DNA of 64,000 bases. It comes from Actinomadura macra NBRC 14102 (GTDB taxonomy: Bacteria; Actinomycetota; Actinomycetes; Streptosporangiales; Streptosporangiaceae). The position numbers and the translations under genes are program-made. Positions 53,681-63,330 of the stretch are shown here, in pieces. The stretch is from contig NZ_BCQT01000002.1 of the NCBI RefSeq assembly GCF_001552215.1, forward strand, positions 372,001 to 436,000. Reading direction: 5' to 3'. Below the pieces are notes generated by a model. The model saw only the letters and a list, made by a program, of their open reading frames with translations, was not told where the DNA came from and did no database searches. Every line of letters begins with the position of its first letter. Positions within the stretch are counted from its first letter, which is position 1.

Positions 53681-53980
53681 GGGGCACCGGGTCTATGACT
53701 GGGGTCCGACACCGCGGACTCACCACTCCTCTCGTAGACGGCCTACCTGCGTAACGTCACCTCACGGCGCGAGGTTCCTGGAGGCAAGGGTACGGTCCCG
53801 CGGTGATCACCCGGTGGCGCGGTGTGCGGAGTGCCCGGTGAGAATGACGCTTGTTTCGTACAGTGTCACGGATCACACTTGGCAGAGAGCGCACATCCGA
53901 TCCTGGAGCGGTTTCCGCTCCCAGACCGTCCGGGCCCGGGGGCGCTCACGGGGACCGAGAGAACCGAACGCGGGACTGAC
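53681..53980. other. divergent promoter region
   Basis: Three hundred bases between the CorC pair and the kinase cluster. No gene, tRNA or strong hairpin was seen; it should hold both promoters. Confidence 0.4.
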
Positions 53981-55228
53981 GTGGACGAAAGCGGGGCAGG
54001 AGCCGCCGCGCCCATGAGCCGGGAGGGCGTCGACCATGCCCTGCGCGGGCTCCGGGAGGAGCGGGAGCGGATCGCCGCGTCCCTCCTTGACCTGGACGGG
54101 CACCATGGCAGCCGGTTGCTGAAGGGCGCCAGGCTCGCCGGGGAGACGTGGCGTCGCTGGGACGCGGCGCAGGCGCGGCTGGCGATGCTGTGGCGGTTGT
54201 TCGACGCCTACCAACGCGTCCTGGACACCGCGGTGGAGTTGCGCGAGCGCTCGGCCCGGCTGGACGCGGCGACGCTGATGGAGCTCACCGGGATGCTGTC
54301 GGGGCTGTCGGTGGAGATGCCCGACGGCGAGATCCCGCTGGAGGCGCGCACGCTGCTCGGCCCGCAGCAGCGCCGGGTGACGCTGGACGACGCCGTCACC
54401 CTGATGTCGGAGGCGTACACGTTCGTGGCCGGGGAGATCGCGGCGGCGGACGCGGCCTGGACGGCGCTGCTGCTCCCTCTTGAGGAGGCCGAGGAGGGGT
54501 GGCGGGAGACCGCGCGGCTGGCGCACTCCCTGGACGGCACACGTCATCCCGAGCTGGACCGGCTGGGCCGGGAGCTGACGGCGCTCGGCCGGCTCATCCG
54601 CACCGACCCGCTGTCCCTCGTCCGGGACGGGCACGCCGACACCGCCCGGCTCGACCGCGTCCGGACCACCCTCGGGGGACTGCGCGTCGAACTGGCCGGG
54701 GTCGCCCGGCTGCGCGACGACTACGCCGGGCTGAAGGCGCAGCTCGTCGCGTCCATCGAGCATGTCGAGGAGACCGAGCGGCGCGCCCGCGCGACCTACG
54801 AGGCCGCCATCGCCAAGATCGAGTCGCCGCTGCTGCCGGAGCCGTCCGGGGGGCTCGGCACCGGGCTGCGCGACCGGCTGGCCGCGCTGGAGCGGCTGCG
54901 GGAGGCCGAACGCTGGGTCGAGATGGCCGGACGCGTCGCCGAGCTGGAGCGCGCTGCCGAGGACGCGGCGGAACGAGCCAGGAGCGACCTGCGTCTCAGT
55001 GCCGGACTGCTCGACCGCAGGGGTGAGTTGCGGGGACGGCTGGAGGCGTACCGGGCCAAGGCCGCGCGTATCGGCATGGCCGAGGACGAGACGCTCACCC
55101 GCCTGTACGGGCAGGCCCGTGACCTGCTGTGGACGGCGCCCTGTGACCTGCGCGCGGCGACCGTCGCGGTGGCGGAGTACCAGCGCGCGATCAGGGCGAG
55201 CGAGAGCGAGACGGGGACCCGGCGATGA
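53981..55228 (+). CDS. coiled-coil protein, first gene of the PknG-type cluster
   Basis: About 415 residues from GTG 53981; ATG 54014 (MSREGVDHALRGLREERERI) is an alternative, with GCAGGAG eleven bases upstream, and the longer reading to 53822 is less likely. It is nearly all helical with heptad-like runs (RATYEAAIAKIESPLL, ERAAEDAAERARSDLRLSAG) and no signal or membrane segment. The stop overlaps the kinase start by ATGA, so it belongs to the operon. It could be a scaffold or kinase partner; no family is known to me. Confidence 0.78.
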   Translation: MDESGAGAAAPMSREGVDHALRGLREERERIAASLLDLDGHHGSRLLKGARLAGETWRRWDAAQARLAMLWRLFDAYQRVLDTAVELRERSARLDAATLMELTGMLSGLSVEMPDGEIPLEARTLLGPQQRRVTLDDAVTLMSEAYTFVAGEIAAADAAWTALLLPLEEAEEGWRETARLAHSLDGTRHPELDRLGRELTALGRLIRTDPLSLVRDGHADTARLDRVRTTLGGLRVELAGVARLRDDYAGLKAQLVASIEHVEETERRARATYEAAIAKIESPLLPEPSGGLGTGLRDRLAALERLREAERWVEMAGRVAELERAAEDAAERARSDLRLSAGLLDRRGELRGRLEAYRAKAARIGMAEDETLTRLYGQARDLLWTAPCDLRAATVAVAEYQRAIRASESETGTRR

Positions 55229-57756
55229 CCCGATGTGCCCAGGACGGTTGTACGGGCACCGTCGAAGCCGACGGCTTCTGCGACACCTGCGGCATGGCCC
55301 CGCTCGCCGAGCCCCCACCGGTCGACCCGTCTCTCCCGATGAGCGTCCAGTCGTCCGTAGGCGGCTCGTCCGTCAGCGGCTCGTCTCTGGGGGGTCCGTC
55401 GCTGGGCAGCTCGTCCTTGGGTAGCTCGTCTTTGGGTAGCTCGTCGGTGGGCAGTGCCGTGACGTCGCCCGCGGCCGCGGGGCTCCCGGTGAGCGCCGCA
55501 CCAGACGCTGGCTCGGCCCCCGGCGGCTCCGGCGGCTCGGCCTCCGGCGGCTCTGCCGGCTCGGGCGGCTCCGCAGGTTCGGGCGGTTCGGGCGGTTCGG
55601 GTTCGGAGGGTTCCGGGTCAACGGCCGTTTCCGGGCGGACGGCCTCGCGGGGCGGCGGGCGCGGGACGGGCTCCAGCGGCTCGTCCAGGCGCGGGATGCT
55701 CGGCGCCGGGCTGGTGGAGGTACCGCCCGTCCCGACCCGCGACCCGGCGTCCGCGATCATGAAGGACCCGCAGGTGCCGGAGAGCCGGCGCTTCTGCAGC
55801 CGCTGCGGCGACAAGGTCGGCCGGGGCCGCGACGGGCGCCCCGGGCGCACCGAGGGATTCTGCACCGGCTGCGCGCATCCGTTCTCGTTCGCCCCGAAGC
55901 TGCGCCAGGGCGAGCTGATCGCCGGGCAGTACGAGGTGCTCGGCTGCCTCGCGCACGGCGGGCTCGGCTGGGTGTACCTGGCCCGCGACCACAACGTGAG
56001 CAGCCGGTGGGTCGTTCTCAAGGGGATGCTCGACGCCGGGGACCTCGACGCGCTGTCCGCCGTGACCGCCGAGCGGGCGTTCCTCGCCGAGGTCGAGCAC
56101 CCCAACATCGTCAAGATCTACAACTTCGTCCAGCACGCCGACGCGGGCTACATCGTGATGGAGTACGTCGGCGGCCGGTCGCTGAAGGAGATCCTGCTCA
56201 GCCGCCGCGACACGGAGGGGGAGCAGACGGCGCTGCCCCTCGGCCAGGTGATCGCCTACGGGCTGGAGGTGCTGAGCGCGTTCGGCTACCTGCACGGTGT
56301 CGGGCTGCTGTACTGCGACTTCAAGCCCGACAACGCCATCCAGTCCGAGGAGCAGCTCAAGCTCATCGACCTCGGCGGGGTGCGGCGCGCGTTCGACTCC
56401 GACAGCCCGATCTACGGGACGCCCGGCTACCAGGCGCCCGAGATCGGCTCGGCGGGGCCGTCGGTCACCTCCGACCTGTACACGGTGGGACGCACCCTCG
56501 CGGTGCTGAGCTTCCCGTTCCGCGGCTACACCGGGCGGCATCTGCGCAGCCTGCCGCCCCGCGAGGAGGTGCCGCTGTTCCAGCGGCACGAGTCGTACCA
56601 CCGGCTGCTGCGCCGCGCGACGCATCCCGACCCGGTGCGCCGCTTCCAGAGCGCCGCCGAGATGGGAGAGCAGCTCACCGGCGTGCTCCGTGAGGTCCTG
56701 TCGGCCGAGGACGGGCGGCCGAGACCAGCGGCCTCGCCGCTGTTCGGGCCCGCGCAGCACACGGCCGGCGCCGAGATCATCGACATCGGACGCGCCGACC
56801 TGGAGGGTGCCCGCGTGAACGGCAGGGGTCTGCCCGTCCTCGCGCCGCTGGAGGCCCACGCGGCGGCCGTGGCGCTGCCCGTCCCGCTGGTGTACGGGCT
56901 GGACCCGGCGGCGGGGTTCCTCGCCGGGCTCAGCGCCGGCGACCCGGGCGATCTCGCCACCGCGCTGGAGTCGGCCCCGGTCGCGTCCCGCGAGGTCAAG
57001 CTCGCGCTCGCGCGGGTGCGGATCGAGCTGGGCGAGCTGGACGAGGCGCATACGCTCCTCGACGGCATCGCCGCGGACCAGCCCGACGACTGGCGCGTCG
57101 ACTGGTACCGCGGCGCCCGCGCCCTCGCGGACGGGCGCGCCGAGGACGCCTCGGCCGTCTTCAACGACCTGTACGACCTGATGCCCGGTGAGCAGGCGCC
57201 CAAGCTCGCGCTCGCGTTCTGCCACGAGCAGCGCGGCGACGCCGCGAGCGCCGCCCGCTTCTACGAGACGGTCTGGCGCACCGATCCGGCGTACGTGAGC
57301 GCCGCGTTCGGGCTGGCCCGCGTCCTGCTGGCCACCCGCGACCGGGCCGCGGCCCTGCGGGTCCTGGACGCGGTCCCCCGCAACTCAAGCCACCACCTCG
57401 CCGCCCAGCTCGCGGCGGTCGCGGTGGCCGTGCGCGGGCGTCGCGCCGGGGACCTGGACGCGGCGACGCTCGCCGAGGCCGGGCGGCGTCTCCAGGCGCT
57501 GGTGCTGGACACCGGCCGGTACGCGGCGTTCGCCATCGAGGTACTGGAGGCCACCGTGGCCTGGCTGCGCGCGCAGGGCGACCCGCCGAGGCCCGGACGG
57601 CGGCAGGAGATCCTCGGTGTCGCGATGCGGGAGTCGAGGCTGCGGGGGAGGCTGGAGGAGTACTACCGGGTGCTGGCCAAGCTGGCGGACGGTACCGGGC
57701 AGCGGCACGCGATGGTCAAGCGGGCCAACGCCGTACGTCCGAGGACGCTCTTCTGA
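55225..57756 (+). CDS. pknG: PknG-like soluble Ser/Thr kinase with TPR domain
   Basis: The product is 843 residues: an N-terminal Cys motif (CAQDGCTGTVEADGFCDTC), a Ser/Gly-rich low-complexity stretch with tandem LGSSS units (about residues 45-130), a rubredoxin-like pair (CSRCGDK and FCTGCAH), a kinase domain, and TPR helices from about residue 560. Kinase motifs: LAHGGLGWVYLARD, catalytic loop LLYCDFKPDNAIQ with YCD in place of HRD, as in mycobacterial PknG, LKLIDLGGVRRA, and YGTPGYQAPEIG. PknG phosphorylates FHA proteins that control glutamate metabolism. The next genes include FHA, GlnX and GlnH types. Confidence 0.93.
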   Translation: MTRCAQDGCTGTVEADGFCDTCGMAPLAEPPPVDPSLPMSVQSSVGGSSVSGSSLGGPSLGSSSLGSSSLGSSSVGSAVTSPAAAGLPVSAAPDAGSAPGGSGGSASGGSAGSGGSAGSGGSGGSGSEGSGSTAVSGRTASRGGGRGTGSSGSSRRGMLGAGLVEVPPVPTRDPASAIMKDPQVPESRRFCSRCGDKVGRGRDGRPGRTEGFCTGCAHPFSFAPKLRQGELIAGQYEVLGCLAHGGLGWVYLARDHNVSSRWVVLKGMLDAGDLDALSAVTAERAFLAEVEHPNIVKIYNFVQHADAGYIVMEYVGGRSLKEILLSRRDTEGEQTALPLGQVIAYGLEVLSAFGYLHGVGLLYCDFKPDNAIQSEEQLKLIDLGGVRRAFDSDSPIYGTPGYQAPEIGSAGPSVTSDLYTVGRTLAVLSFPFRGYTGRHLRSLPPREEVPLFQRHESYHRLLRRATHPDPVRRFQSAAEMGEQLTGVLREVLSAEDGRPRPAASPLFGPAQHTAGAEIIDIGRADLEGARVNGRGLPVLAPLEAHAAAVALPVPLVYGLDPAAGFLAGLSAGDPGDLATALESAPVASREVKLALARVRIELGELDEAHTLLDGIAADQPDDWRVDWYRGARALADGRAEDASAVFNDLYDLMPGEQAPKLALAFCHEQRGDAASAARFYETVWRTDPAYVSAAFGLARVLLATRDRAAALRVLDAVPRNSSHHLAAQLAAVAVAVRGRRAGDLDAATLAEAGRRLQALVLDTGRYAAFAIEVLEATVAWLRAQGDPPRPGRRQEILGVAMRESRLRGRLEEYYRVLAKLADGTGQRHAMVKRANAVRPRTLF

Positions 57757-57831
57757 CCCCGTCACCCCGATGCGACCCCCGACGCAGCCGCCGCGAACGC
57801 AGCCGCCCGACCACACCAGGGAGCACGGCAC

Positions 57832-59214
57832 ATGAGCGACCTTCCCGAGTTCACGATCCGAGTCGACCAGAACCCTTACCTGCCGGCGGGTGCACGGGAG
57901 ATGCACGCGATCGTCTCCGTGGAGGCCCGTTCGTCGGCCCGGAGGGGCACCGGCACCGCGTCCGGCGACCCGTTGGGTGGCGGCGCCGACGCGGTGCCGG
58001 AGCCCGCGCGCGGCGCGGCGGCCGCCGAGATCATCATCATCGACACCTCGGGGTCGATGTCCTACAGCGGGAAGATGGCCGCCGCCAAGCGCGCCGCCCG
58101 CGCCGCCGTGGACGTCCTGCGCGACGGCGTGTACTTCGCCGTGATCGCCGGCGCCAACCAGCCGCGGATGGTCTACCCGCAGGGCGAGCGGCTCCTCCAG
58201 GTCAGCGACAAGACGCGGCGGAGCGCCGCCAACGCGATCGGTCGGCTGGACGCGGCGGGCGGCACGGCGATCGGGTCGTGGCTGCGGCTCGCGGACCGGC
58301 TGTTCGCCGAGCACGGTGACGCCGTCCGGCACGCCATCCTGCTCACCGACGGCAAGAACCAGCACGAGAGCGCCGACGAGCTGGACGCGGCGCTGGGGCA
58401 GTGCGCGGGCGGGTTCCTCTGCGACGCACGCGGCGTCGGCACCGACTGGGACGTCGCCGAGCTGCGAAAGATCACCTCGGCCCTGCTCGGCGGCTTCCTG
58501 GACGTCCCCGACCCGGCGGACCTGGAGGCCGACTTCCTGAGGATGACGCAGACCGCGATGGGCAAGGAGGTCGCGGACGTGGCGCTGCGCGTGTGGACGC
58601 CGCAGCAGGCCGAGCTGCGGTTCGTCAAGCAGATGGTGCCCACCGTGGAGGACCTCACCGGCCGCCGCTCCTCGTCCGGGACGCAGACCGGCGACTATCC
58701 GCTCGGCGCGTGGGGCAGTGAGCAGCGCGAGTACCACCTGAGCGTGGAGGTGACGCCCGGCGATGTCGGACGGCAGATGCGGGCCGCGTGGGTGAAGCTC
58801 GTCGTCCCGGGAAGGGGCGGGGACCCCGAGCAGGTCCTCGCGGCCGGCAACATCCTCGCCGAGTGGACGGACGACGAGGGCAAGTCCACGCGGATCAACA
58901 ATCGCGTCGCCCACCACACCGGGCAGTCCGAGCTGGCCGAGGCGATCCAGGAGGGCCTGGAGGCGCGGCGGGAGGGCGACGAGGACACCGCGACCGCCCG
59001 GCTCGGCCGCGCCGTCGTGCTGGCCCAGCGGGTCGGGAACGAGCAGATCGCCGGGCTGCTGGACCGCGTGGTGGACGTCCTCGATCCGGAGACGGGCACG
59101 GTCCGGTTGAAACGTGAGGTCTCCAAGGCCGATGAGATGTCGCTGGACACCCGGTCCGTGCGGACGGTGCGGACGCGTCAGGGCGAGACACCCCCGGCCG
59201 AGGACGGGAGCTGA
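57832..59214 (+). CDS. VWA-domain protein
   Basis: A 460-residue protein. Residues about 60-235 form a von Willebrand A domain with MIDAS motif IIIIDTSGSMSYSGK, the Thr position in DAAGGTAIGSWL and the Asp in LLTDGKNQ. The C-terminal half has beta strands (EYHLSVEVTPGDVGRQMRAA) and helices (SELAEAIQEGLEARREGDED). No signal peptide is seen, so it is cytosolic. It lies 75 bp after the kinase and four bases before the FHA gene. VWA domains bind protein partners through a metal ion. Confidence 0.92.
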   Translation: MSDLPEFTIRVDQNPYLPAGAREMHAIVSVEARSSARRGTGTASGDPLGGGADAVPEPARGAAAAEIIIIDTSGSMSYSGKMAAAKRAARAAVDVLRDGVYFAVIAGANQPRMVYPQGERLLQVSDKTRRSAANAIGRLDAAGGTAIGSWLRLADRLFAEHGDAVRHAILLTDGKNQHESADELDAALGQCAGGFLCDARGVGTDWDVAELRKITSALLGGFLDVPDPADLEADFLRMTQTAMGKEVADVALRVWTPQQAELRFVKQMVPTVEDLTGRRSSSGTQTGDYPLGAWGSEQREYHLSVEVTPGDVGRQMRAAWVKLVVPGRGGDPEQVLAAGNILAEWTDDEGKSTRINNRVAHHTGQSELAEAIQEGLEARREGDEDTATARLGRAVVLAQRVGNEQIAGLLDRVVDVLDPETGTVRLKREVSKADEMSLDTRSVRTVRTRQGETPPAEDGS

Positions 59215-59217
59215 GGT

Positions 59218-60096
59218 ATGCCGGTCTGCCCGAGTGGGCACACGTCCGCGTCCGCCGACTACTGCGACGTGTGCGGCGACCTCATGGACGGTGCTCCGCG
59301 CGCCGAGTTCCCCGCCGAAACGCCATCGTCCCCGCCCTCACCGCCGTCCCGGGCACGGCCGTCGCCCTCGCCGCCTCCGTCTCCGCAGGCGTCACCCGCG
59401 GAGGCCGTGTGCCCGCGCTGCGGCTCGCCCCGCTCCGGCCGCTTCTGCGAGGTGGACGGGCACGACTTCGAGGCGGGCGGAGCGCACACGGTCGCGATGT
59501 CGGCCGTCCCGGCGTCACGGATCCAAGCCGCCGGGCAGGCCGCCGGGCAGGCTGTCGGGGGCGCTACCAGCGGGCCGGGTACGGACGTCCCGGCGCCCAG
59601 GGTGGGCGCTGCCTCGGAGCCGCCCGGTTCGGAGCCGTCCCGGCCAGATATCGGCCGGCCAGACACAGGCCGGTCAGACACGGGCTGGTCGGTGCTGATC
59701 TGCGCCGATCGGGACTACTACAACTCGGTGATCGCGCTGGAGGGGCCCGACTCCACGGCGCTGACGTTCCCGCCGTACTGCCCTGATCGTCGCGTCGCGC
59801 TGTCCGGAGACGAGGTGCGGATCGGACGGCGCAGCACGTCCAGGGCGCTCCTGCCGGAGATCGACCTCAGCACGCCCCCGGAGGACCCCGGTGTCTCGCA
59901 CATGCACGCGGTCCTGCTCCGCCAGCCGGACGGCACCTGGGCGCTGGTCGACCCCGGTTCCACCAACGGAACGACCGTGAACGGCGGAACAGAGCCGATC
60001 GCGGTGAACGTGCCGGTCCCGATGGGTGACGGAGACCGCATCCATGTCGGTGCCTGGACGACCCTCACGCTGTCTCTGGGAGAGAGCCCGCCATGA
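59218..60096 (+). CDS. FHA-domain protein with zinc-ribbon motifs
   Basis: A 292-residue protein. Two Cys motifs open it: CPSGHTSASADYCDVCGD and, after a Pro/Ser linker, CPRCGSPRSGRFCEVDGHDF. A second linker leads to a C-terminal FHA domain with VRIGRRSTSR, GVSHMHAVLLR and DPGSTNGTTVNG. FHA domains bind phosphothreonine, so this is a likely target or adaptor of the neighbouring kinase, comparable in role to GarA/OdhI, though much longer and with zinc motifs. Its stop overlaps the GlnX-like start by ATGA. Confidence 0.92.
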   Translation: MPVCPSGHTSASADYCDVCGDLMDGAPRAEFPAETPSSPPSPPSRARPSPSPPPSPQASPAEAVCPRCGSPRSGRFCEVDGHDFEAGGAHTVAMSAVPASRIQAAGQAAGQAVGGATSGPGTDVPAPRVGAASEPPGSEPSRPDIGRPDTGRSDTGWSVLICADRDYYNSVIALEGPDSTALTFPPYCPDRRVALSGDEVRIGRRSTSRALLPEIDLSTPPEDPGVSHMHAVLLRQPDGTWALVDPGSTNGTTVNGGTEPIAVNVPVPMGDGDRIHVGAWTTLTLSLGESPP

Positions 60097-61604
60097 CGAC
60101 GACATCTCCGCGGACGGTGACGCCCAAGGCCCGTCCACTGGAGAAACCCACCGGCCCCGTCCCGGAGCCGCGCCGCGGCCGCCTGGTCACTTTCGTCCGG
60201 GGACGATGGTTGCGGACCATCCCCGGACAGATCCGCGCCTACGTGGTCGTAGTCCTGATCGCCGTCGCGGCCCTGCTGGCCGTCCTCAGCGTCGCGATCG
60301 GGAACGCCCGCGACTCCGTCCAGACGATCGGGCACGACTCGGGCCCGCAGGTCGTCGCCACCAGCGCGCTGTACTTCGCGCTCAGCGACATGGACGCGCA
60401 GATCTCCAACATCCTGCTGATCGGCCGCGAGCATGACCTCGGCATCGGCTACGACGAGTCCCTCCGCGTCTACGAGAAGCGCCGTGCGGAAGCGGACAAG
60501 GCCGCCGTGCGGGCCGCGCAGCTCGCCGGGCGGGACGCGGACCTGGAGCTGACCGTCCAGGAGGTCCTTGAGGGCCTCGGACGGTACGAGCGGCTCGTCG
60601 GCGAGGCCATGCTCCTCGACCGGCAGGCGAAGCACCCGCCGGGCGAGCTGCCGGCGCAGGTCGTCGAGGCGTACCGGCAGGCGACCGACCTCATGAAGCT
60701 GGAGATCCTGCCGAAGGCGTACAACATCACGCTCGACAGCGGTGCGAACGTCCGGCAGGCGTACGAGACGAAGCGTTCGGCCGTGCTCTCCGGACGCGCG
60801 TGGGTCGTGACGACCGGCGCGATCGTCCTGCTGCTCCTGCTCGCCGGGCAGGTCTTCCTCGCGCGGACGTTCCGCCGGGTGATCAACCCGGCGCTGGCGC
60901 TGGCCACGCTCGCCACGGTCGCGCTCGTCGGTGTCGCGACCGGCCTGCTGTCGGCGCAGGCCGAGCACATCAAGACGGCCAAGCAGGACGGTTTCGAGTC
61001 GGTCCTCGCGCTCTCGCGGGCCCGCGCGATCAGCCACAGCGCGTTCGCCGACGAGAGCCGCTACCTGCTCGATCCCGGACGCGCCGACACCTACGAGCAG
61101 ACGTACCTCGACAAGTCGCTCGCTGTCCTCTACCCCGACATGGGTTCCAAACCGGTGAACCTGGAGAACTACTACGCCGGGCTGAAGGAGACGGTCCGCA
61201 CGTACGTGCCGGGCAACGAACCCGTCCCGTTCCTCGGCTTCTTCGGGGACGAGGCGCGCGCGAGCACGCGCGGCAAGGCGGGCGAGACGTTCCGGCAGGT
61301 GCTCGTGTCCTACGAGGTCGTCCTCGACAACGACAGGCGGATGCGGGAGCTGGCGGCCAAGGGCGACCGCGCCGGGGCCGTCGACCTGCGCATGGGGCTC
61401 ACCTCCAACGCGATCCTCAACTTCGCCGCCTACGACGCGAAGCTGGGCTCGCTGACCGCCGTCCACCAGCAGGCGTTCAACACGGCGATCTCGGACGCCG
61501 ACGGGGGGCTGCGCGGCTGGATCGCGCTGCCGCCGGTCGCCGCGGCGGTCATCGCCCTGCTCGCCGTCGCGGGGGTCCGCCCCCGGCTGGCCGAGTTCCG
61601 CTGA
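60093..61604 (+). CDS. glnX: GlnX-like four-span membrane protein
   Basis: A 503-residue protein with membrane helices near residues 50 (AYVVVVLIAVAALLAVLSV), 240 (TGAIVLLLLLAGQVFLA), 270 (LATVALVGVATGLLSAQ) and 480 (IALPPVAAAVIALLAVAGV). Two large external loops of about 170-190 residues lie between them, resembling receptor loops. In mycobacteria GlnX carries the signal from the binding protein GlnH across the membrane to PknG. It is followed after 44 bp by that binding-protein gene. Confidence 0.85.
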   Translation: MTTTSPRTVTPKARPLEKPTGPVPEPRRGRLVTFVRGRWLRTIPGQIRAYVVVVLIAVAALLAVLSVAIGNARDSVQTIGHDSGPQVVATSALYFALSDMDAQISNILLIGREHDLGIGYDESLRVYEKRRAEADKAAVRAAQLAGRDADLELTVQEVLEGLGRYERLVGEAMLLDRQAKHPPGELPAQVVEAYRQATDLMKLEILPKAYNITLDSGANVRQAYETKRSAVLSGRAWVVTTGAIVLLLLLAGQVFLARTFRRVINPALALATLATVALVGVATGLLSAQAEHIKTAKQDGFESVLALSRARAISHSAFADESRYLLDPGRADTYEQTYLDKSLAVLYPDMGSKPVNLENYYAGLKETVRTYVPGNEPVPFLGFFGDEARASTRGKAGETFRQVLVSYEVVLDNDRRMRELAAKGDRAGAVDLRMGLTSNAILNFAAYDAKLGSLTAVHQQAFNTAISDADGGLRGWIALPPVAAAVIALLAVAGVRPRLAEFR

Positions 61605-61648
61605 CAGGGGCCCGCCGGACGGGCCCCGCTCTGACAGGAGGTGAGCCG

Positions 61649-62473
61649 ATGCGCGTCACCCGCGCCGCCGCGGCGGCGGCCGGTGTCCTGGTCGCCGTGG
61701 CAGGGCCGTCCGGCTGTGGCCTGGACGGATCGGGGCCCGACACCATCGCCGGGAAGAAGTCCCTGGTCATCGGCGTGAAAGCCGATCAGCCGGGGCTCGG
61801 GATGCGCCGTTCGAACGGGACCTACGAGGGCTTTGACGTCGATGTCGCTACCTATGTCGCGGGGCGGCTCGGCGTGCCGGCCGGCCGGATCCGGTTCAGC
61901 ACGACGAACTCCTCCGTCCGGGAATCGGCGCTGGCCTCGGGCCGCGTCGATCTGATCTTCGCGACCTACTCGATCACGGCCAAGCGCAAGAAGGTGGTCA
62001 CGTTCGGCGGGCCGTACTATGTCGCGCACCAGGACACGCTCGTCCGCGCCGACGCCGCCATCCGCGGCGTCCGTGACCTGAAGGGCAAGCGGATCTGCGA
62101 GGTGACCGGGTCGAACTCGTGGCGGCGGGTCGTCGAGGAGCGCAAGATCGCGGCGAAGCCGGTCACCGTGCCGACCTACGGCGCCTGCATGGACGCCCTG
62201 TCCGCAGACCGCCTGGACGCGGTCTCCACCGACGACCTCATCCTGGCCGGCTTCGCCGCCGGCCGCGGCGGAAAGATCATCAATGCGCCGTTCACGGACG
62301 AGAAGTACGGCGTCGGTCTGAAGAAGGGCGATCTGAAGGGCTGTGAGCTGGTCAACCGCGCCATCACCCGCATGTACCAGGACGGGACGGCCGAGCGCCT
62401 CCTCGCCAAGTGGTTCGGCAACTCCGGTCTCAAGCTGACGACCAGCGTCCCCCAGTTCGAGGGCTGTACCTGA
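61649..62473 (+). CDS. glnH: GlnH-like amino-acid-binding protein
   Basis: A 274-residue solute-binding protein, type II fold (SLVIGVKADQPGLGMRR, GTYEGFDVDVATYVAGRLGV, RVDLIFATYSITAKRKK, ERLLAKWFGNSG). A perfect AGGAGG lies seven bases before the ATG at 61649. The N terminus is a signal with Cys in GPSGCGL; the -3 residue is Pro, an unusual lipobox. No ABC permease or ATPase gene follows, so it is a sensor component and not a transporter subunit. GlnH of mycobacteria binds glutamate, aspartate or asparagine. Confidence 0.9.
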   Translation: MRVTRAAAAAAGVLVAVAGPSGCGLDGSGPDTIAGKKSLVIGVKADQPGLGMRRSNGTYEGFDVDVATYVAGRLGVPAGRIRFSTTNSSVRESALASGRVDLIFATYSITAKRKKVVTFGGPYYVAHQDTLVRADAAIRGVRDLKGKRICEVTGSNSWRRVVEERKIAAKPVTVPTYGACMDALSADRLDAVSTDDLILAGFAAGRGGKIINAPFTDEKYGVGLKKGDLKGCELVNRAITRMYQDGTAERLLAKWFGNSGLKLTTSVPQFEGCT

Positions 62474-62536
62474 CGGGCCTGTACGCGACGCGCAGGTGCG
62501 GCGTGCCGCCATCACCACGCGGACGTCACCCGGGCG

Positions 62537-62890
62537 TTACTGGGTCGTGGTGGAGGGGAACGCGCCAATCGCCTCGCGGAGCGTGTCGTAGATCGGGATG
62601 AACTTGTCGATTCCGGTGATGTGGAAGACGCGCTGGACGCGCGGCGGGAGCGCGACGAGCGCCACGTGGGTCTCGCTTTCGAGGGCGCGGCGGTTGGCCG
62701 CGACGATGGCGTTCAGCCCGGTGGAGTCACAGAACGTGACCTCTCGCATATCGACGACCAACGGGCCGCCCGCGTCCACGACGTCGAAGAGCGTCTCTTC
62801 GAAGCGCGCCCGGGACACCACGTCGATGTCGCCCTGTACGCGGACGAGGGTGCATCGTTCGTCATACATCAGGTGGATGTCGAAGTCCAT
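62537..62890 (-). CDS. STAS-domain anti-sigma factor antagonist
   Basis: A 117-residue STAS protein. The ATG at 62890 has GTGAGGTGA upstream; longer readings give non-protein-like sequence. The key phosphorylatable Ser is in VTFCDSTGLNAIVAAN. Such proteins, when dephosphorylated, bind anti-sigma kinases and release sigma-B/F-type factors. No partner kinase or sigma gene is next to it. Confidence 0.9.
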   Translation of the reverse strand: MDFDIHLMYDERCTLVRVQGDIDVVSRARFEETLFDVVDAGGPLVVDMREVTFCDSTGLNAIVAANRRALESETHVALVALPPRVQRVFHITGIDKFIPIYDTLREAIGAFPSTTTQ

Positions 62891-63330
62891 GGTCACCTCA
62901 CGCCCCCACACGAACGGGCACCACTGGCCCGTCACAGGTGACTCCTCAGGATTGCGCACCGGTGTCCGCATTCCAAGCACTTCCTGGTAAAAGGACCAGG
63001 TCGCCGGGCCATGCCCCGGACCGTAACGTCCGGACCCGCGCCCGGGCCGGGTGCCCGGGACGGCCACCGCGGCCGGTCCCTGTGGAAACGGGCGCAACAA
63101 CCTACCGAAGAGGAACTTACTTGATGGTAAGAATGGCGGTTCGATTGGATCACCCGTCCAATGGCGTCGGACGGCCTGTTTAAGCTCCCGGCCCAGTATA
63201 AGCTCACCGGTACCGCCGTGACCTGCGACAGGGCCATTCTTGACCTGCCCGGCTCGGGGAAAAGCAGGCGGTGACCAGGGCCCGGATCAGCGCAGACGTT
63301 ACAGTGGCGGTGCCGAATTCGGGAGGCTGG
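62891..63330. other. divergent intergenic region
   Basis: About 440 bp between the STAS gene and the acyltransferase. An inverted ATTGGA/TCCAAT pair at 63144-63149 and 63157-63162 is the only small motif noted. No gene was seen in any frame that I would support. Confidence 0.4.

Noticed and set aside
55390..55460. Minisatellite-like tandem repeat
   Set aside because: The repeated units encode LGSSS in the low-complexity linker of the kinase, so they are part of the coding sequence.
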